Positions 11,030-23,050 of a stretch of 64,000 bases of DNA are shown here, piece after piece. Every line of letters starts with the position of its first letter. Within the stretch, counting starts at the first letter, position 1. The position numbers and the translations under genes are program-made. The DNA is taken from assembly GCF_963576615.1 (NCBI RefSeq), contig NC_088715.1, positions 62,445,981 through 62,509,980 on the forward strand. The letters run 5' to 3'. The DNA comes from Watersipora subatra (taxonomy: Eukaryota; Bryozoa; Gymnolaemata; Cheilostomatida; Watersiporidae). The notes beneath the pieces were generated by a model. It made no database searches. It saw nothing but the letters and a program-made list of their open reading frames with translations, and was not told the DNA's origin.

Positions 11030-12900
11030 ATCCAAGTGCATATGAGCCTCTTACTACTAATAAAGGAGAGTCAGATGTATCAGATCTTGTTTAGATGACT
11101 GCTGTATTAAAAATACTATTAATATAAAACATGAACTCCACAGCGGCCTAGCAATACTCTAATCTGTGTCTCCCTCATCAAGCAGGAACTGGGACTAGCT
11201 CAGCCAGTATAACGAGTCTGAAATATATCAACGGTTGATAATCTCCATGTTACTGATTATCTTTTTGAAAGATGAATCCTTCCAATTTCTCTAAGTTTTC
11301 AGTTTTGCGAATTTTTTAGCACTCGACTGATTGCCACAAACAAATCAGTGCCAACAAGCTAAAATCAGTCACACACACTTTCATCCACTAAAACACACCA
11401 AGACCCACACACATGGTAAAGTGGCGCATGATAAGTACACTGTATAAGAGCAGTTTGCTGAGACAATGGTAAGGTCAGTACACTGTATACGCTGAATAAT
11501 CTTAACAATCTGAGAGAATTGAGACAAAATTAGTAGACGGTATGAATAATTACTTAAGAAATTGATGGTTCATAAAGCTAAGGCTGGCTTATCTATGTAT
11601 AAATCCCAGTGTTTGCCTTTTTTTCATTTATTTTTCACAAGGCCTCAGTTACAAGAATATATTTTTATGTACGAAAAATACGCATTTCAGAGAAATTGAA
11701 CTCCGAACCTTCAATTCTGCAGACTGACATTCTAATCACTTAATCACAAAGGCTACTTGCATTACAATTGGATAATTAAATACATAGCCATTAGATCTGC
11801 TAAAAAACAACCTACGTTGTGTGAGGCGTAACCTCAAGCCGTGTTACTAGCTAGTTACTCACTCAAGTTAGCCAATTTGCTAATTTTGCTTTTGGCTGTT
11901 CAGTCAATTTAGCTAATGGCAACTGCAAGACCTGCCACTGTTTATAAGCTGTTTTTTTATTACTCATGCAAGGTTTGACATTAAACTAGTTCATATTTGT
12001 TTTTTTGGTGTTCCTATGCCACCTCCCAATAGCAGAATAACAGATGGTTTGGTCAGTCATCTTGATTAGACCAGGTCTTTCTTTAAACTAGACTTCTGAA
12101 ACTTAATTATATAGATTTGATGTTTGCTTAAATGTAATATATTTAGTGGTTTAAATTTACTCAGACTTGTAGAAAAAACAATTTACTGATTGTTTCTGTA
12201 AAAGTCTAACACATTTAGCTTGTGTTCCTTTGCAAAAATGTGCAAGAAGTGTACAATTTATTTTACGTTCTCTAGTGGGTTTCCTACAAAAAAATTGTCA
12301 GTTTTAGCTAACTTCGTCACGTTAATGTGAAGCACTGATAACCTGTAAGTTTGTAAATGATAGCTAGCAAGAATTTAACAACAATGGAAACCATTTAATT
12401 TTTGTTTCAACAGTTCTGTTCTTACCCTTTAAAGCTGATTTACCAAGAATTTTTAATCAAAAGGCATTTTATACACAAATTCGTAAATGAACAGAATAAA
12501 GTTAAGCATGTTTTTCAGGCTCAAATTTTTGTGGAATTTGAAGCTCAGCCTAACATCCTGCTTAAAATGACAAATGATGTTGCTAACTTTATTCGTCCTT
12601 GAAGGAAAAATATAAGTGTAATCCAGTGATTTGATGGTTTCTTCATTGTAACATATATAAATGGTGGCCCTTGGTTTGTACCACCAAGCCAAAAAAGCAA
12701 ATAAAAATAATCGTGTTTTATTTTAAATCATGTAAAGATTGTTATACAGTTGAGTCCATCAAATTTGGTCCACACCATAACTATCAAATTAACGACAGAA
12801 CACATTCCTGACTCAGGCAAGAAAATATACGCTAGTAAAATCGCTTTGTTAAGTTGATTAAAGTTAAAAAAATATTTGCTCCCAGTTTTTGTTTGATGAG
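11030..12900. repeat. Repeat family X, copy 4 (long form with 5' and 3' extensions)
   Basis: Begins with the 5' extension block (AAGTGCATATG, AGGAGAGTCAGATGTATCAG) also present at 24660, 25745 and 28660. It runs through the standard X blocks and continues to about 12900 with the same 3' extension as copy 1, for example TTGATGGTTTCTT at 12632 and 1327. The open frames at 12402 and 12453 lie inside this repeat and are not conserved in copy 1. Confidence 0.6.
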
Positions 12901-13039
12901 AATCATTAATTGAAAAATGCTTAACCAAAATCCTTAGTCGGAATTCTAAACTTTTTGAAAGTTGATGAATTTAACTCTGTTTTAGTATTTTTGATTTCTT
13001 TTTGTTAAAAGAAGATTTTCTCACATTATATCTGTCTTT

Positions 13040-13510
13040 TTCATCTGACAGGGACAGCGAGCGGCTCAGCTAGTATTAAGACTCTTAAACATGTCAGTGG
13101 TAGATAATTTCTCTGCTCGTGACTATCTCTTTTAAAGATGAATTTGACTACTTGCGCATAATTGTTAGTTGTACCGACTCTCTAGTGTATTACAGGCTAC
13201 CAAACATACATGTAAATCAGTATGTTCAAGCAGCCATCAGACATGTATGTGCACAGTATGAGTATAATAACCTGACATGAGCAGGAGGTAGGAGTCAGTG
13301 CACCATGGATAGTTACATTGCTACACTGAATAATGAATATTAATCAGGGAGACTCCGGACACAGCTGGTAGACTATGTAAACAATTACCTAATAAAGTGA
13401 TGATTTATTACATTACATACAGCGTCTGCAGATTTATTCATTCATAGCTTTGTCTAACCTCAATCTTCAGCTCTTATTTCACCCTCCATCATTACAACCA
13501 CAGAAGGTTT
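13040..13510. repeat. Repeat family X, copy 5
   Basis: Ordered X blocks from GGCTCAGCTAGTATTAAG to GATGATTTATTACA and ACAGAAGGTTT. Confidence 0.65.
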
Positions 13511-13689
13511 AATCTAATTGAAATTGCAATGATTAGTCTGAAAAGAGACTGCTTCCATGATATTGAATGATCTCTATACTCTCTACAATATACAATGTTT
13601 TTACAATTGGTTTTTATATTACAATATCTAAAACCATAATACTTTTTGATAAGGTCTTGCTGTAATCTAGTCAAAGTTAGTACAACTGA

Positions 13690-14155
13690 ATTGATACAGA
13701 GTGTATAATAGATACAGTGTAGTAATAGATACAGTGTGGTAATAGATAAAGTGTAGTAATAGATACAGTGTAGTAATATATACAGTGTAGTAATATATAC
13801 AGTGTAATAATAGATACAGAGTGTATAATAGATACAGTGTAGTAATAGACACAGTGTAGTAATAGATACAGTGTATAATAGATACAGTGTAGTAATAGAT
13901 ACAGTGTGGTAATAGATAAAGTGTAGTAATAGATACAGTGTAGTAATATATACAGTGTAGTAATATATACAGTGTAATAATAGATACAGAGTGTATAATA
14001 GATACAGTGTAGTAATAGACACAGTGTAGTAATAGATACAGTGTAGTAATAGATACAGTGTAGTAATATATACAGTGTAGTAATAGCTACAGTGTAATAA
14101 TAGATAAAGTCTAGTAATAGTTACTTTGTAGTAATAGATACAGTGTAGTAATAGC
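13690..14155. repeat. 17-bp minisatellite with a 170-bp higher-order repeat
   Basis: The unit is close to TAGATACAGTGTAGTAA, about 27 copies. A variant pattern including GTGGTAATAGATAAAG at 13736 recurs at 13906, exactly 170 bp or ten units later, so blocks of ten units were duplicated. The long reverse-strand frame across it is a repeat translation (Y-I-T-T-L-Y-L-L), not a gene. Confidence 0.92.
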
Positions 14156-14786
14156 AAAAGTAGTAATGACTTTGACCATCCTAACAGCGGATGTTACTGT
14201 ACTTGGGACGGCAGCCCTTTGAGCATCTCTAACTAATAAATTTATATGAAAGTATCCTCCATAACATTTTTTCAGCTTTTAGAGGTTGACTATATTTTCT
14301 ATTGGTTTTTACAAATTTAAGTACTGATTTTCAGGCTTATATGTAAAGGTAGCAAGCAATTCAGTCAACTCAGAAACATATATTGCATTTGTAGGAACTT
14401 TTTACAGCATTTATTATTAGCTCTCTACATTTGTACAATTTTTAATAAGTTGTTTTGCTTTTAGCTTTTGTTAATCTAGTTTTGCGAGGCATAAATTTCT
14501 CTGTTGCGTTCTAGGAGCTCTTTGGAATTGTAAATATAAAAAACACCGGCTTGGCACATTCTAGCGTGTAAAGTTGATTGAGAGTCTCATCTACTGTTTT
14601 TTGGTTGTCTTTCTTTGGCTAATAGATATGAAAAAGCGTAGAAAACTTCCGAATCAGTCTGCGAATGCTGATAAATATCACCTTATTTCCTAGCTTAGCC
14701 TGTTTAAGTTTTCTAGACTTAACTTAGAAGAAACAATTTTGTTAGCATGTTCAGGATGCTGTCTGCTTAAACCCTGTTTCAACTGA

Positions 14787-14830
14787 TTTGGTTTTATAGA
14801 ACCAATTACTAATGGTTCTATGAAACCAAA
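14787..14830. repeat. Hairpin with 18-bp arms (one mismatch)
   Basis: Arms at 14787-14804 (TTTGGTTTTATAGAACCA) and 14813-14830 pair with one mismatch around an 8-nt loop. It lies inside repeat Y. A degraded version is visible near 43240. Confidence 0.6.
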
Positions 14831-14875
14831 TGTTTAAATTCACAGCTTACTTTGTGAGAGCTTTGACTGTGCTTA

Positions 14876-15025
14876 GTGATATGTGAAATATATGTGATAT
14901 GTGAAAGTGATATGTGAAAGATATGTGAAAAATATGTGATATGTGAAAGTGATATGTGAAAAATATGTGATATGTGATATGTGAAAGATATGTGATATGT
15001 GAAAGATATGTGATATGTGAAAGTG
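14876..15025. repeat. Short tandem repeat, GATATGTGAAA-type
   Basis: Irregular alternation of TGATATGTGAAA and AGATATGTGAAA units inside repeat Y. The reverse-strand frame over it (YLSHITYLSH) is a repeat artefact. Confidence 0.9.
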
Positions 15026-16740
15026 AAAGATAAAAGTTTAAATAAGTTTCATCACGAATTCTCCTGTTTAAAATAGACATTAAAGCAATCAGCCAAAATT
15101 TAAATTTTGTAATTTTAATTGCAGAGCAATCATTACAGCTATGTAAGAATTGTTAGAAAGTCCTAAAGAACACTTATTATTGGTAGCATTATTACAAGTA
15201 CCATTGCGTGGTAGTAAAAGTAAAAGATTGTTTTCAAAATGAATGTTTGATAACAATAATAATTGGCAGTCATATTTATTGATTTTGTTGAATTTAATTT
15301 TCACCATGTGCTGCATCTTGTCTTATGAAATTGGATACTACCTAGCTATTAGTTCACTAATCTAGGCAGCACATAGGGTAACTACTACGATAGGTCATAA
15401 TGTGACACAAACTAGAAGAGCAACACCATTAAGCAACCAACAGCAACACAGCTCACACATGGGCTCAAGCATTCTGCCTACATCAATGAGTAAGCAAATG
15501 CACAGCTGGGCTTAAAAAAGGATAATTCAATCACCACCAATAAGTACTTTGTAATAATAAAACAAACATTTTTTGAATGGCACAGAAAATGTCCTTCACC
15601 AAAAGAATGTAAAATGTCCCCTTGATTATATCATCTTGTTTAGAGCTAAGACTTACTGACACATTTTTTCAATTGTATTGAAACAAGCTTGGCAGGAAAT
15701 CTTTTCTCAAAACTTAATTTATTTGTCTGTTTTACAGTTAGTTTTTGCAGAATTTTTGAGAAATCGCATTTTTCCACTTATTCTCATTGAGTAGACTTTG
15801 TTCTTGTTTCAAAATTTAAAAGCCATACTTCAAATGCAATGGTTTTAATAACCTTGTTGGCCAAATAATGTAAGTTTTTGATAGAAACTACAACGTAACT
15901 AAGATTTTCAAATAGGCCTAGCGGATAGGTTGTTTAATTTTTAATTGCAAACCTTTTGGTTTGAGCTTGTGAAAGGGAATATACCATCATCTTTGATAAC
16001 TGTTGCAACATTAGGTCTTACATGACTAGCTACACCCAAAAGTCATTTACAGCTGCCAACATAACTAAACCAACTAAATGTGCCAAAATTCTTATTAAAA
16101 TATTTTGTGCTTTACACCAATCTATAGTCAAGTTGGTTGTGTAAGAGTTTGATCTAGAAAAGTTCTGCCCGTTTGTTTCTGTATAACAAACCAGAAAAGT
16201 TAAAACAAAACATTAGGCTGGAAGCTTTCAGCGTGAAACAAACATTCTAGAAAACGAAAAGCTGGCAAATTTTGGACAGATTTTTGTTTCTAGACTAGGG
16301 ATTTTATATCGCATTTTAAACTTTTTATTACTATATAAAAATAAGGTTCAACGAGAAATACAAATCAACATTAGAAAGAACACAAAGCTGTTTTTTATCT
16401 ATTGTTGCATAAATTATTATTAAAACAGATGACAACTAAACAAGCTGTCAAGTGAAGAAATAAAATGGAAGAATATGGCTGTTTAGTTTAGTAAATGATG
16501 TCGCTTGTTTTTTCAAATAAAATTGTAGAATGGAGTCATAAGCACTTCACTTTTATCTACGTTGATGTTGCCCACTAATAAACATTTCTTTGCGAAGTTT
16601 TGAGCTAAACTCACTATCAAGACCTGTGATTTTTTATGCTTTCCACGTTTGCAACATTTATTTTCAAATAGAGGTTTTAACTGACAGAAAGTGTCCTTTA
16701 TAAACAAAATGAAAACTATAACTTTGTATTTCCCACTTTT

Positions 16741-16954
16741 AAATTTGATAGGTTATATTAAAATGGGAGGTGGTAAGGAGATCAAACCTTTGTCCGAGGT
16801 TGATCTTGTCTAGTTTATTTATTTAAGGTAATGGTTTCTCACAACCCATATCATTGTGGCTGTTCAGAACTTAAAACTGTACGATAGCAACAGCTGACTT
16901 TGTAAACTAAAGAATGAAGGGTCAAAGGTTAGGAGTACTATTAAAGCTCATAAC
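16741..16954. other. Short gap, nothing recognised
   Basis: No gene or element is seen. Confidence 0.3.
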
Positions 16955-17062
16955 AAAAGTGTTGAAACCAAAGTCGGCTAGGTAGATCTCAAAATTTAGG
17001 CTGATCAGAAAAAGGAGGCTTTTGCCAATTAAATAAAATGTCAGGTTTTGGATTACAAGTTT
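16955..17062 (+). repeat. Direct repeat, left copy
   Basis: About 108 bp (starting AAAAGTGTTGAAACCAAAG) repeated with substitutions and small indels at 17823-17933. The 760 bp between the copies are less AT-rich than the surroundings and contain a GTGCTAGA...TCTCTAGCAC inverted pair at about 17094-17153. This could be a small LTR-flanked (TRIM-like) element or a local duplication. No TG...CA ends are obvious. Confidence 0.55.
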
Positions 17063-17822
17063 GGGGCGGTATCGTGTTGCGTGACGCTAATCTGTGCTAG
17101 AACTCGCTCAGCGAGGTCATGCAGAGTGATCACGCAAGACACTCTCTAGCACAACTTTATTGCTCGTGAGATGCATTTTGATTGGTTGATTTTTTTCCGA
17201 GAATGCAATTTTATGGCGGGTAATTATTTCTTATCGATATTCACCGACGTAGAGCAGCAACATTTTGCTATTTTTTCACGAATGAAACCCCATTCGAATG
17301 AACACTAAACTGTTCATAAATTTAATAGAAGCACTCTCAGCCCTGTATGAAATAACACACAAAAATTACAAAAAGCTCAGTAAAAAACCAACATTTGGAG
17401 TCAATCCTTGCGCGGGTTGACCTTTTTGAGAATGGTAAATATTTAATATATTAAACATGAAAAACTACTATTAAGTAAACTATTTATATACAAATTGTAC
17501 AATATTTGTGTTAAAGTACAAAAATCGTTTTTTCTTATGTTTTTTTTGTAGTTTACAATCCGTGAAAGTTAGAACAACCTAACAACGAAAGCGAAAGTTG
17601 TTTATGTCATTGCCAAGGCGGTGCCATATTAATTTACCTATACTTATAAATAACTCCGAAGAAAGCAATGATACAGAATTTTATTGGCAGTGTGTGAGTG
17701 TACCTACGTTATCGTTCGCTGATTAATCGCTTAAGTTTGTTTAGGCACACGCCAGCGTTATCTCCACGCCCCCATGACGCTTGTGATAAAATCGCCCATT
17801 GTGTCTGAGCCTTACTCAAACC

Positions 17823-17933
17823 AAAGGTGTTGAAACCAAAGTCTGCTAGACAGCTCACAAAATGTAAGCTGATCAGGAAAAAAAGGCCTTTGGCCTTGCT
17901 GAATAAATTTTCAGGTTTTGAATTAGAAGTTTG
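17823..17933 (+). repeat. Direct repeat, right copy
   Basis: Partner of 16955-17062. Shared stretches include GTGTTGAAACCAAAGTC, GCTGATCAG and TCAGGTTTTG. Confidence 0.55.
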
Positions 17934-18239
17934 TTCGGTCAAGTAACAAAGATTGAATAGTGGTAACTCACAATTAGACACAACATTTACATGTATGTAC
18001 CAAAAGTTGATATTCGTTTTTTGAAGTTGTAGCTGTGAAAAATGTCCTATGCAGAAGTTACAATGAGCTTTGCCGGTTTATAGTACTATCAATTGAAAAC
18101 TTATCGATATAATTTTGGGAAGTACTTCTCAAGAATGACCTCAGACTGTGGCTTTGTGTTAAAGCAAAATAAATAAATGAAGTAAATTAGAGAGCTATTA
18201 TTAAACTGAACTTTAGAAATAGGACAAACTAAGTGAAAG

Positions 18240-18483
18240 TTAGACTGGGGCAGCTGGAGCCTTAGTAAAATAGGAAATGTGAGAGTTTAAATAACTCTCA
18301 TCATAAATTATATTCTTTGAAGTAGACATTAAGGCGATCAACAAAAAATAATAAACTATGTGATGCTAATTGCAGGGCATTCATTGCAGCTATGTGAGGG
18401 TTGTTTAAAACAGTTAACATACACCTATTATCAGTAGCATTGCTACAATTACAATTATGCAATATGGGTAAAAGTATTGTTTT
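18240..18483. repeat. Repeat family Y, copy 2, left part
   Basis: Parallels 15030-15225 of copy 1 and 43320-43510 of copy 3. It is cut at 18483 by the gypsy element and resumes at 23319, so its sequence shows the pre-insertion state. Confidence 0.65.
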
Positions 18484-18746
18484 TGTCATGCAAGTGCCAA
18501 GTATTATTGGTACTTTGCAAACAAACATTATGCTTATTAGCTAAAGCTTTATACAAGCTAAGATTATATAGTACTGTCTCATTATAGCTATTAATAATGC
18601 TTGTAGCTTTTACAAAGCTTTTCTATGACCAAACATATAAATACTTGGGTTTTCTGTTATCAAATCAGTTGTCTCTGGAGAGTGCAATAAACCACATTTC
18701 TCTAATTTAATACTCTATTTGATTGCTTCTGTGCAGAAACATAACA
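18484..18746 (+). repeat. 5' LTR of the gypsy element
   Basis: TG...CA-ended LTR. A TATA-like TATAAATA lies at 18636-18643 and a polyadenylation signal AATAAA at 18686-18691, in the order expected for U3-R-U5. Confidence 0.93.
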
Positions 18747-18831
18747 GAAGCTAATTGGTGACAAGGATTTCTCTTTTGAACAGTTACAAAGAGTTTTGTT
18801 CAGATTTGCATTGCAAAATTGCACCACTACA

Positions 18832-21800
18832 ATGGCAGAAGTAGCAGACCTGATCAAGCTAATGCAGAAGCAGCAGGAGGACCAGAGACAGCAGCAAGAG
18901 GAATACAGACGTCAGCAAGAAGAGCATAGACAACAGCAGCATGAGGAGTTCAAGCAGCAACAAGAGGAATACAGACGTCAGCAAGATGAAAGAATGGAGG
19001 AGAATAAGAAACTGATGGAGCTACTACTACAAAACCTACAACGGAAACAAGAAACAGCTGCAACCGCTGTTCCAGCCTTCCCAGGTTTTGACCCAACAGC
19101 AGAGCTACTAACAGATTACATAGACAGATTCAACACCTTCATTGCAGCAAATTCTATTCATCAAGACAAGATTGCTGGCACTTTTCTCACCAACCAACAG
19201 CCTACACTCTACAAGCAGCTTAGTAATATGGCTGCTCAGCTTTCAACACCCAAGCAGATCAACGACCTCAACATGGATGAAATACTGGAATTTCTCAAAG
19301 ACCAGTATGACCCTAAGCGCTTCATTGTTAGAGAGCGTTACAAGTATTGGAGTGACATGCAGAGGAAACCTGGAGAAACTATTCCAGAGTTAGCTGCCAG
19401 AATTCGTCAAGATGCAACTACATGTGCCTTCATAGACATTACAGATCCATTAGATGAGGCTCTCAGAACAAGATTTATCTGCTCTGTAAACAATGAAGCA
19501 GTTCTCAAATCTCTCTTCAAGGTCAAGGACAATGAACTCAACGTCAACAAAGCTATACAGGTAGCACAGGAAACAGAAGAAGCAGCTAAAGTTGCCAAAA
19601 AGACAGTTTATGGAAACTCGTCTAAAGTCAACAAGGTTGCTCAACAGAAATCGAGATACAAACCACTCCAGAAAAACAACTCTACACCTGACAAGCAGAA
19701 GGAAGGAAAGCTATGCTACAGATGTGACCGAACTAACCATACAGCGGATGACTGCAGATTCAAAGCAGCCACCTGCAACTTTTGTTCTAAACAAGGTCAC
19801 ATAGAAAGAGCATGCAAGAAAAAGAAATCATCTGCAGCAGGAAAACCAGTAAAGATGATAGAATGCACATCAACCAAGATGGTGAAACTTGCTGAAAACA
19901 TCAAACTGGAGGGAGACAACTTCACACTTGAACTGGACACTGGAGCTTGTGACAACTTCATCTGTAAATCAATATGGGAGAAGCTAGGAAAGCCAAACCT
20001 AAAACCTACTACAGTTAACTACAAATCAGCCTCAGGACATCTCATAGAGACGCTTGGCAGATGTGAGCTAACTGCCCAATTGGATGCACAGAAAGAAGTC
20101 AGACTACCATTTGTGATTAGTGCTGTACAAGATCTCAACCTACTAGGAAGAACTGCTATACAGCAACTAGGCATATCTATTGATGACAAGCTACAACAGA
20201 ACCTTGTATCAACAATCACAGAGAACCAGCCAGATGGGAGGTTACAAATCAAGTGTAAGGAGATGTGCAAAGAATTTCCAGAAATATTCAAAGACGAGCT
20301 AGGATGTCTCAAGAACTTTGAACTAGAGATAAACTTCAAACCTTCAACAAAGCCAGTCTTCTGCCGACCCAGACCAGTTCCTATTGCCTTGACAGAAGAG
20401 CTCAACCAAGCATACGAAGCAGGTGTAGCTAAAGGCATATGGGAACCAACTCAATTCAACCAGTATGGAACACCAGTTGTACCTGTACGCAAATCTACAA
20501 CAGGTCAAGCTGCAGGGAAGATCAGAGTATGTGGAGACTACTCCAAAACTATCAATAATCAGCTAGAAACACATAGGAAACCTATCCCACTACCAGAAGA
20601 TCTAATCAGAAAACTAGGTGGAGGCTATTGCTACACAAAGATTGATTTAGCAGATGCCTACAATCAAATATTGTTGGCACCAGAAAGTCAACGACGACTA
20701 GCACTATCAACACACCGAGGAGTACTACTACAGAAGAGGTTGCCCTTTGGCATAAGCTCAGCACCAGGGTATTTTCAAGAAATCATGGAGCAACTGACAC
20801 AAGACCTCCCAGGAGTAGCAGTATACCTAGATGATATACTAGTGAGTGGAGCCAATGCAGAGAGCCATCTACAAAACTTACGTCGACTTCTTCAAAGATT
20901 AGAAGAAAGAGGGCTCAGATGTAGAAAAGACAAGTGCTGTTTTGCTCAACCGACAGTAGAGTATCTGGGACACAAACTCACTTCAAAGGGAATCGCTAAA
21001 GGAAAGAAGGCAGATGCAGTACAACAGATGCCAGTCCCAACAGACTTAACTCAGCTAAGATCTTTCTTAGGAGCTACACAATTCTACAGCAAGTTCATAC
21101 CCAATCTGTCACAACTCACAGGACCATTGCATAAACTGACACGCAAAGGAGAGACCTGGAAGTGGGGCACTGAACAAGAAAAGAGCTTCAACAAACTGAA
21201 AGATATGCTATCAACTGATAGTGTCTTAGCACACTTCAACGCAGATCTTGACATTGGAATCTCATGTGATGCTTCAGAAACTGGACTGGGAGCTGTACTA
21301 TTTAATCGTTATCCTGATGGAAGTGAGAGACCAATAGCCAATGTTTCAAAAACACTGACCAGCACACAGAGGAAATATGGACAAATACAAAAAGAAGCTC
21401 TCTCAATCATATTTGCTCTAAAGAAGTATCACCAGTACCTGTATGGTCGACGGTTTATCTTGGTAACTGACCACAGACCTCTTCTCACACTTCTAGGACC
21501 TACCAAAGGAGTTCCAGCTCTAGCAGCCAACAGACTAGCAAGATGGGCACTGGTACTAAATCAGTATGACTACACCATAGAATACAGATCTACCCAGCAT
21601 CATCAAAATGCAGATGTCCTCTCAAGACTGCCAGTTGGACCTGATAAAGAGTTTGATGCAAGAGAAGATGAGGATGATGTTGATACTGTATGCACTATTC
21701 ACACTATTGGACAACAGCTCAACTCTACAGACTACAATGTTCTAGCAAAGGAGACAAAGAAAGACCCAACACTAGCCACAGTAATGCGCTACACAGCAGA

Positions 21801-23037
21801 AGGATGGCCTGGTAACAAAGAGATGAAGGAGACTCAGCTGTCACTCTTCCACCAGATCTCTGATTCACTTTCTATCACTGAAGGTTGTCTTCTATATGGC
21901 AACAGAGTAGTCATTCCTGTCAAGTTACAACAGGAAGTATTAAAGATCCTTCACCTTGGACACTTTGGAATGGAAAGAATGAAGAAGCTAGCTCGAACTG
22001 CTGTCTATTGGCCTCGCATTGACTCTGATATAGAGGAGACAAGCCGACAGTGCACTGCCTGTGCGGAACACCAGAAGCTTCCACAGAAGTATCCTATACA
22101 TCCCTGGATGCTACCTGAGAAGCCATGGAGTCGTCTTCACGTTGATCATGCAGTAAACTTCATGGGCAGCCAATGGCTAGTGATGATAGATGCCTACTCA
22201 AAGTATCCATGCATACACAGGACTTCATCTACTTCTACCAGAGCTACCACAGACATCTTAGAGGAGATATTCGCACACTTTGGATACCCTCACGCCATAG
22301 TCACTGACAATGCTACCAGCTTCACCTCAGGAGAGTTTCAGCAGTGGTGTCAAGAGAGAAGCATTGTTCACCTCACTGGAGCACCCTACCATCCAGCTAC
22401 AAATGGCGCAGCTGAAAGACTAGTACAATCCTTCAAACAAGCCATGAAGAAATCGTCACTCCCACCTAAATCTGCACTACAACAGTTCCTGATGCACTAT
22501 AGAAGGACACCACTTCCTACAGGATACTCTCCCAGTCAGCTGCTGAATGGAAGACAGATGAGATGCAAGATTGACACCCTATTGCCATCACCCGCACACA
22601 TAGCACAGTTTCATCAATCCAGAGAAGTCAACCGATCTGCAGAAAAGACAGTTAGCAAGATACACAGCTACAATCTTGGAGCACCATGCTATGCCTTGTA
22701 TCATGGACCTAGACGCAACAGACAACCTAGATGGGTTCCAGCCATTGTTACTAAGATATATGGAACTCGTAGTCTCAATGTCAAAGTGGTACCAAAGGGA
22801 CCTACTTGGAGAAGACATGTTGAACAACTCAGACCAAGATACTCAACAGAAGAAGATCAAGACCCTGGAGATAAACCTGATATAACAGAGGAGACAAAAC
22901 TGCAACTACCAGCCCCTACAACTGTAACAGAGCAACCTCCGTCTAGAAGAAGACCACGCAACCCTCGTCTACCTGATGGAGATGAGTATAGCAGAAACAA
23001 ACCCCGAAGGTCTAAGAGAACCAGAAAGAACCTTTAG
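18832..23037 (+). CDS. Gag-Pol polyprotein of Ty3/gypsy retrotransposon
   Basis: I take ATG at 18832 as the start, giving 1401 residues, because the frame upstream offers only TTG. The N-terminal part has a glutamine- and glutamate-rich coiled coil (about 15-60) and a gag-like helical region. Two CCHC zinc knuckles (CX2CX4HX4C) begin near residue 295. The aspartic protease motif DTGA starts at 369. Reverse transcriptase carries YLDD at 665-668. RNase H shows D813 and TDHRP from 879. Integrase has an HHCC finger (H1041 to C1074 and beyond), then D1105, D1159 and E1195 with D35E spacing. A basic GPY/F-like tail ends the protein. Gag and Pol are fused without a stop or frameshift, so any ratio control would have to be post-translational. 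All key catalytic residues are present. Confidence 0.95.
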   Translation: MAEVADLIKLMQKQQEDQRQQQEEYRRQQEEHRQQQHEEFKQQQEEYRRQQDERMEENKKLMELLLQNLQRKQETAATAVPAFPGFDPTAELLTDYIDRFNTFIAANSIHQDKIAGTFLTNQQPTLYKQLSNMAAQLSTPKQINDLNMDEILEFLKDQYDPKRFIVRERYKYWSDMQRKPGETIPELAARIRQDATTCAFIDITDPLDEALRTRFICSVNNEAVLKSLFKVKDNELNVNKAIQVAQETEEAAKVAKKTVYGNSSKVNKVAQQKSRYKPLQKNNSTPDKQKEGKLCYRCDRTNHTADDCRFKAATCNFCSKQGHIERACKKKKSSAAGKPVKMIECTSTKMVKLAENIKLEGDNFTLELDTGACDNFICKSIWEKLGKPNLKPTTVNYKSASGHLIETLGRCELTAQLDAQKEVRLPFVISAVQDLNLLGRTAIQQLGISIDDKLQQNLVSTITENQPDGRLQIKCKEMCKEFPEIFKDELGCLKNFELEINFKPSTKPVFCRPRPVPIALTEELNQAYEAGVAKGIWEPTQFNQYGTPVVPVRKSTTGQAAGKIRVCGDYSKTINNQLETHRKPIPLPEDLIRKLGGGYCYTKIDLADAYNQILLAPESQRRLALSTHRGVLLQKRLPFGISSAPGYFQEIMEQLTQDLPGVAVYLDDILVSGANAESHLQNLRRLLQRLEERGLRCRKDKCCFAQPTVEYLGHKLTSKGIAKGKKADAVQQMPVPTDLTQLRSFLGATQFYSKFIPNLSQLTGPLHKLTRKGETWKWGTEQEKSFNKLKDMLSTDSVLAHFNADLDIGISCDASETGLGAVLFNRYPDGSERPIANVSKTLTSTQRKYGQIQKEALSIIFALKKYHQYLYGRRFILVTDHRPLLTLLGPTKGVPALAANRLARWALVLNQYDYTIEYRSTQHHQNADVLSRLPVGPDKEFDAREDEDDVDTVCTIHTIGQQLNSTDYNVLAKETKKDPTLATVMRYTAEGWPGNKEMKETQLSLFHQISDSLSITEGCLLYGNRVVIPVKLQQEVLKILHLGHFGMERMKKLARTAVYWPRIDSDIEETSRQCTACAEHQKLPQKYPIHPWMLPEKPWSRLHVDHAVNFMGSQWLVMIDAYSKYPCIHRTSSTSTRATTDILEEIFAHFGYPHAIVTDNATSFTSGEFQQWCQERSIVHLTGAPYHPATNGAAERLVQSFKQAMKKSSLPPKSALQQFLMHYRRTPLPTGYSPSQLLNGRQMRCKIDTLLPSPAHIAQFHQSREVNRSAEKTVSKIHSYNLGAPCYALYHGPRRNRQPRWVPAIVTKIYGTRSLNVKVVPKGPTWRRHVEQLRPRYSTEEDQDPGDKPDITEETKLQLPAPTTVTEQPPSRRRPRNPRLPDGDEYSRNKPRRSKRTRKNL

Positions 23038-23040
23038 CTT

Positions 23041-23050
23041 AGTGAGGAGG
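23041..23050 (+). promoter_or_regulatory. Polypurine tract of the gypsy element
   Basis: AGTGAGGAGG directly precedes the 3' LTR, where plus-strand priming is expected. Confidence 0.7.

Larger units (their letters stand above)
14215..16740. repeat. Interspersed repeat family Y, copy 1
   Basis: Copies at 18240-24060 (split by a gypsy element) and 42690-44870 share long ordered blocks with this one. Examples are TATGTAAAGGTAGCAAG near 14340 and 42810, AATTGGCAGTCATA near 15260 with variants at 23350 and 43540, and the ACCAAAAGAATGTAAAATG-type block near 15598 and 43905. No intact ORF spans the family. In copies 2 and 3 a tRNA-Arg-like sequence lies just beyond the right end. Confidence 0.65.

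Noticed and set aside
13492-14157. 221-residue reverse ORF of YITTLYLL type
   Set aside because: It is a translation of the 17-bp minisatellite.
18796-18831. Upstream start of the gypsy polyprotein
   Set aside because: The upstream codon is TTG. The first ATG of the frame is at 18832 and is followed directly by gag-like sequence.
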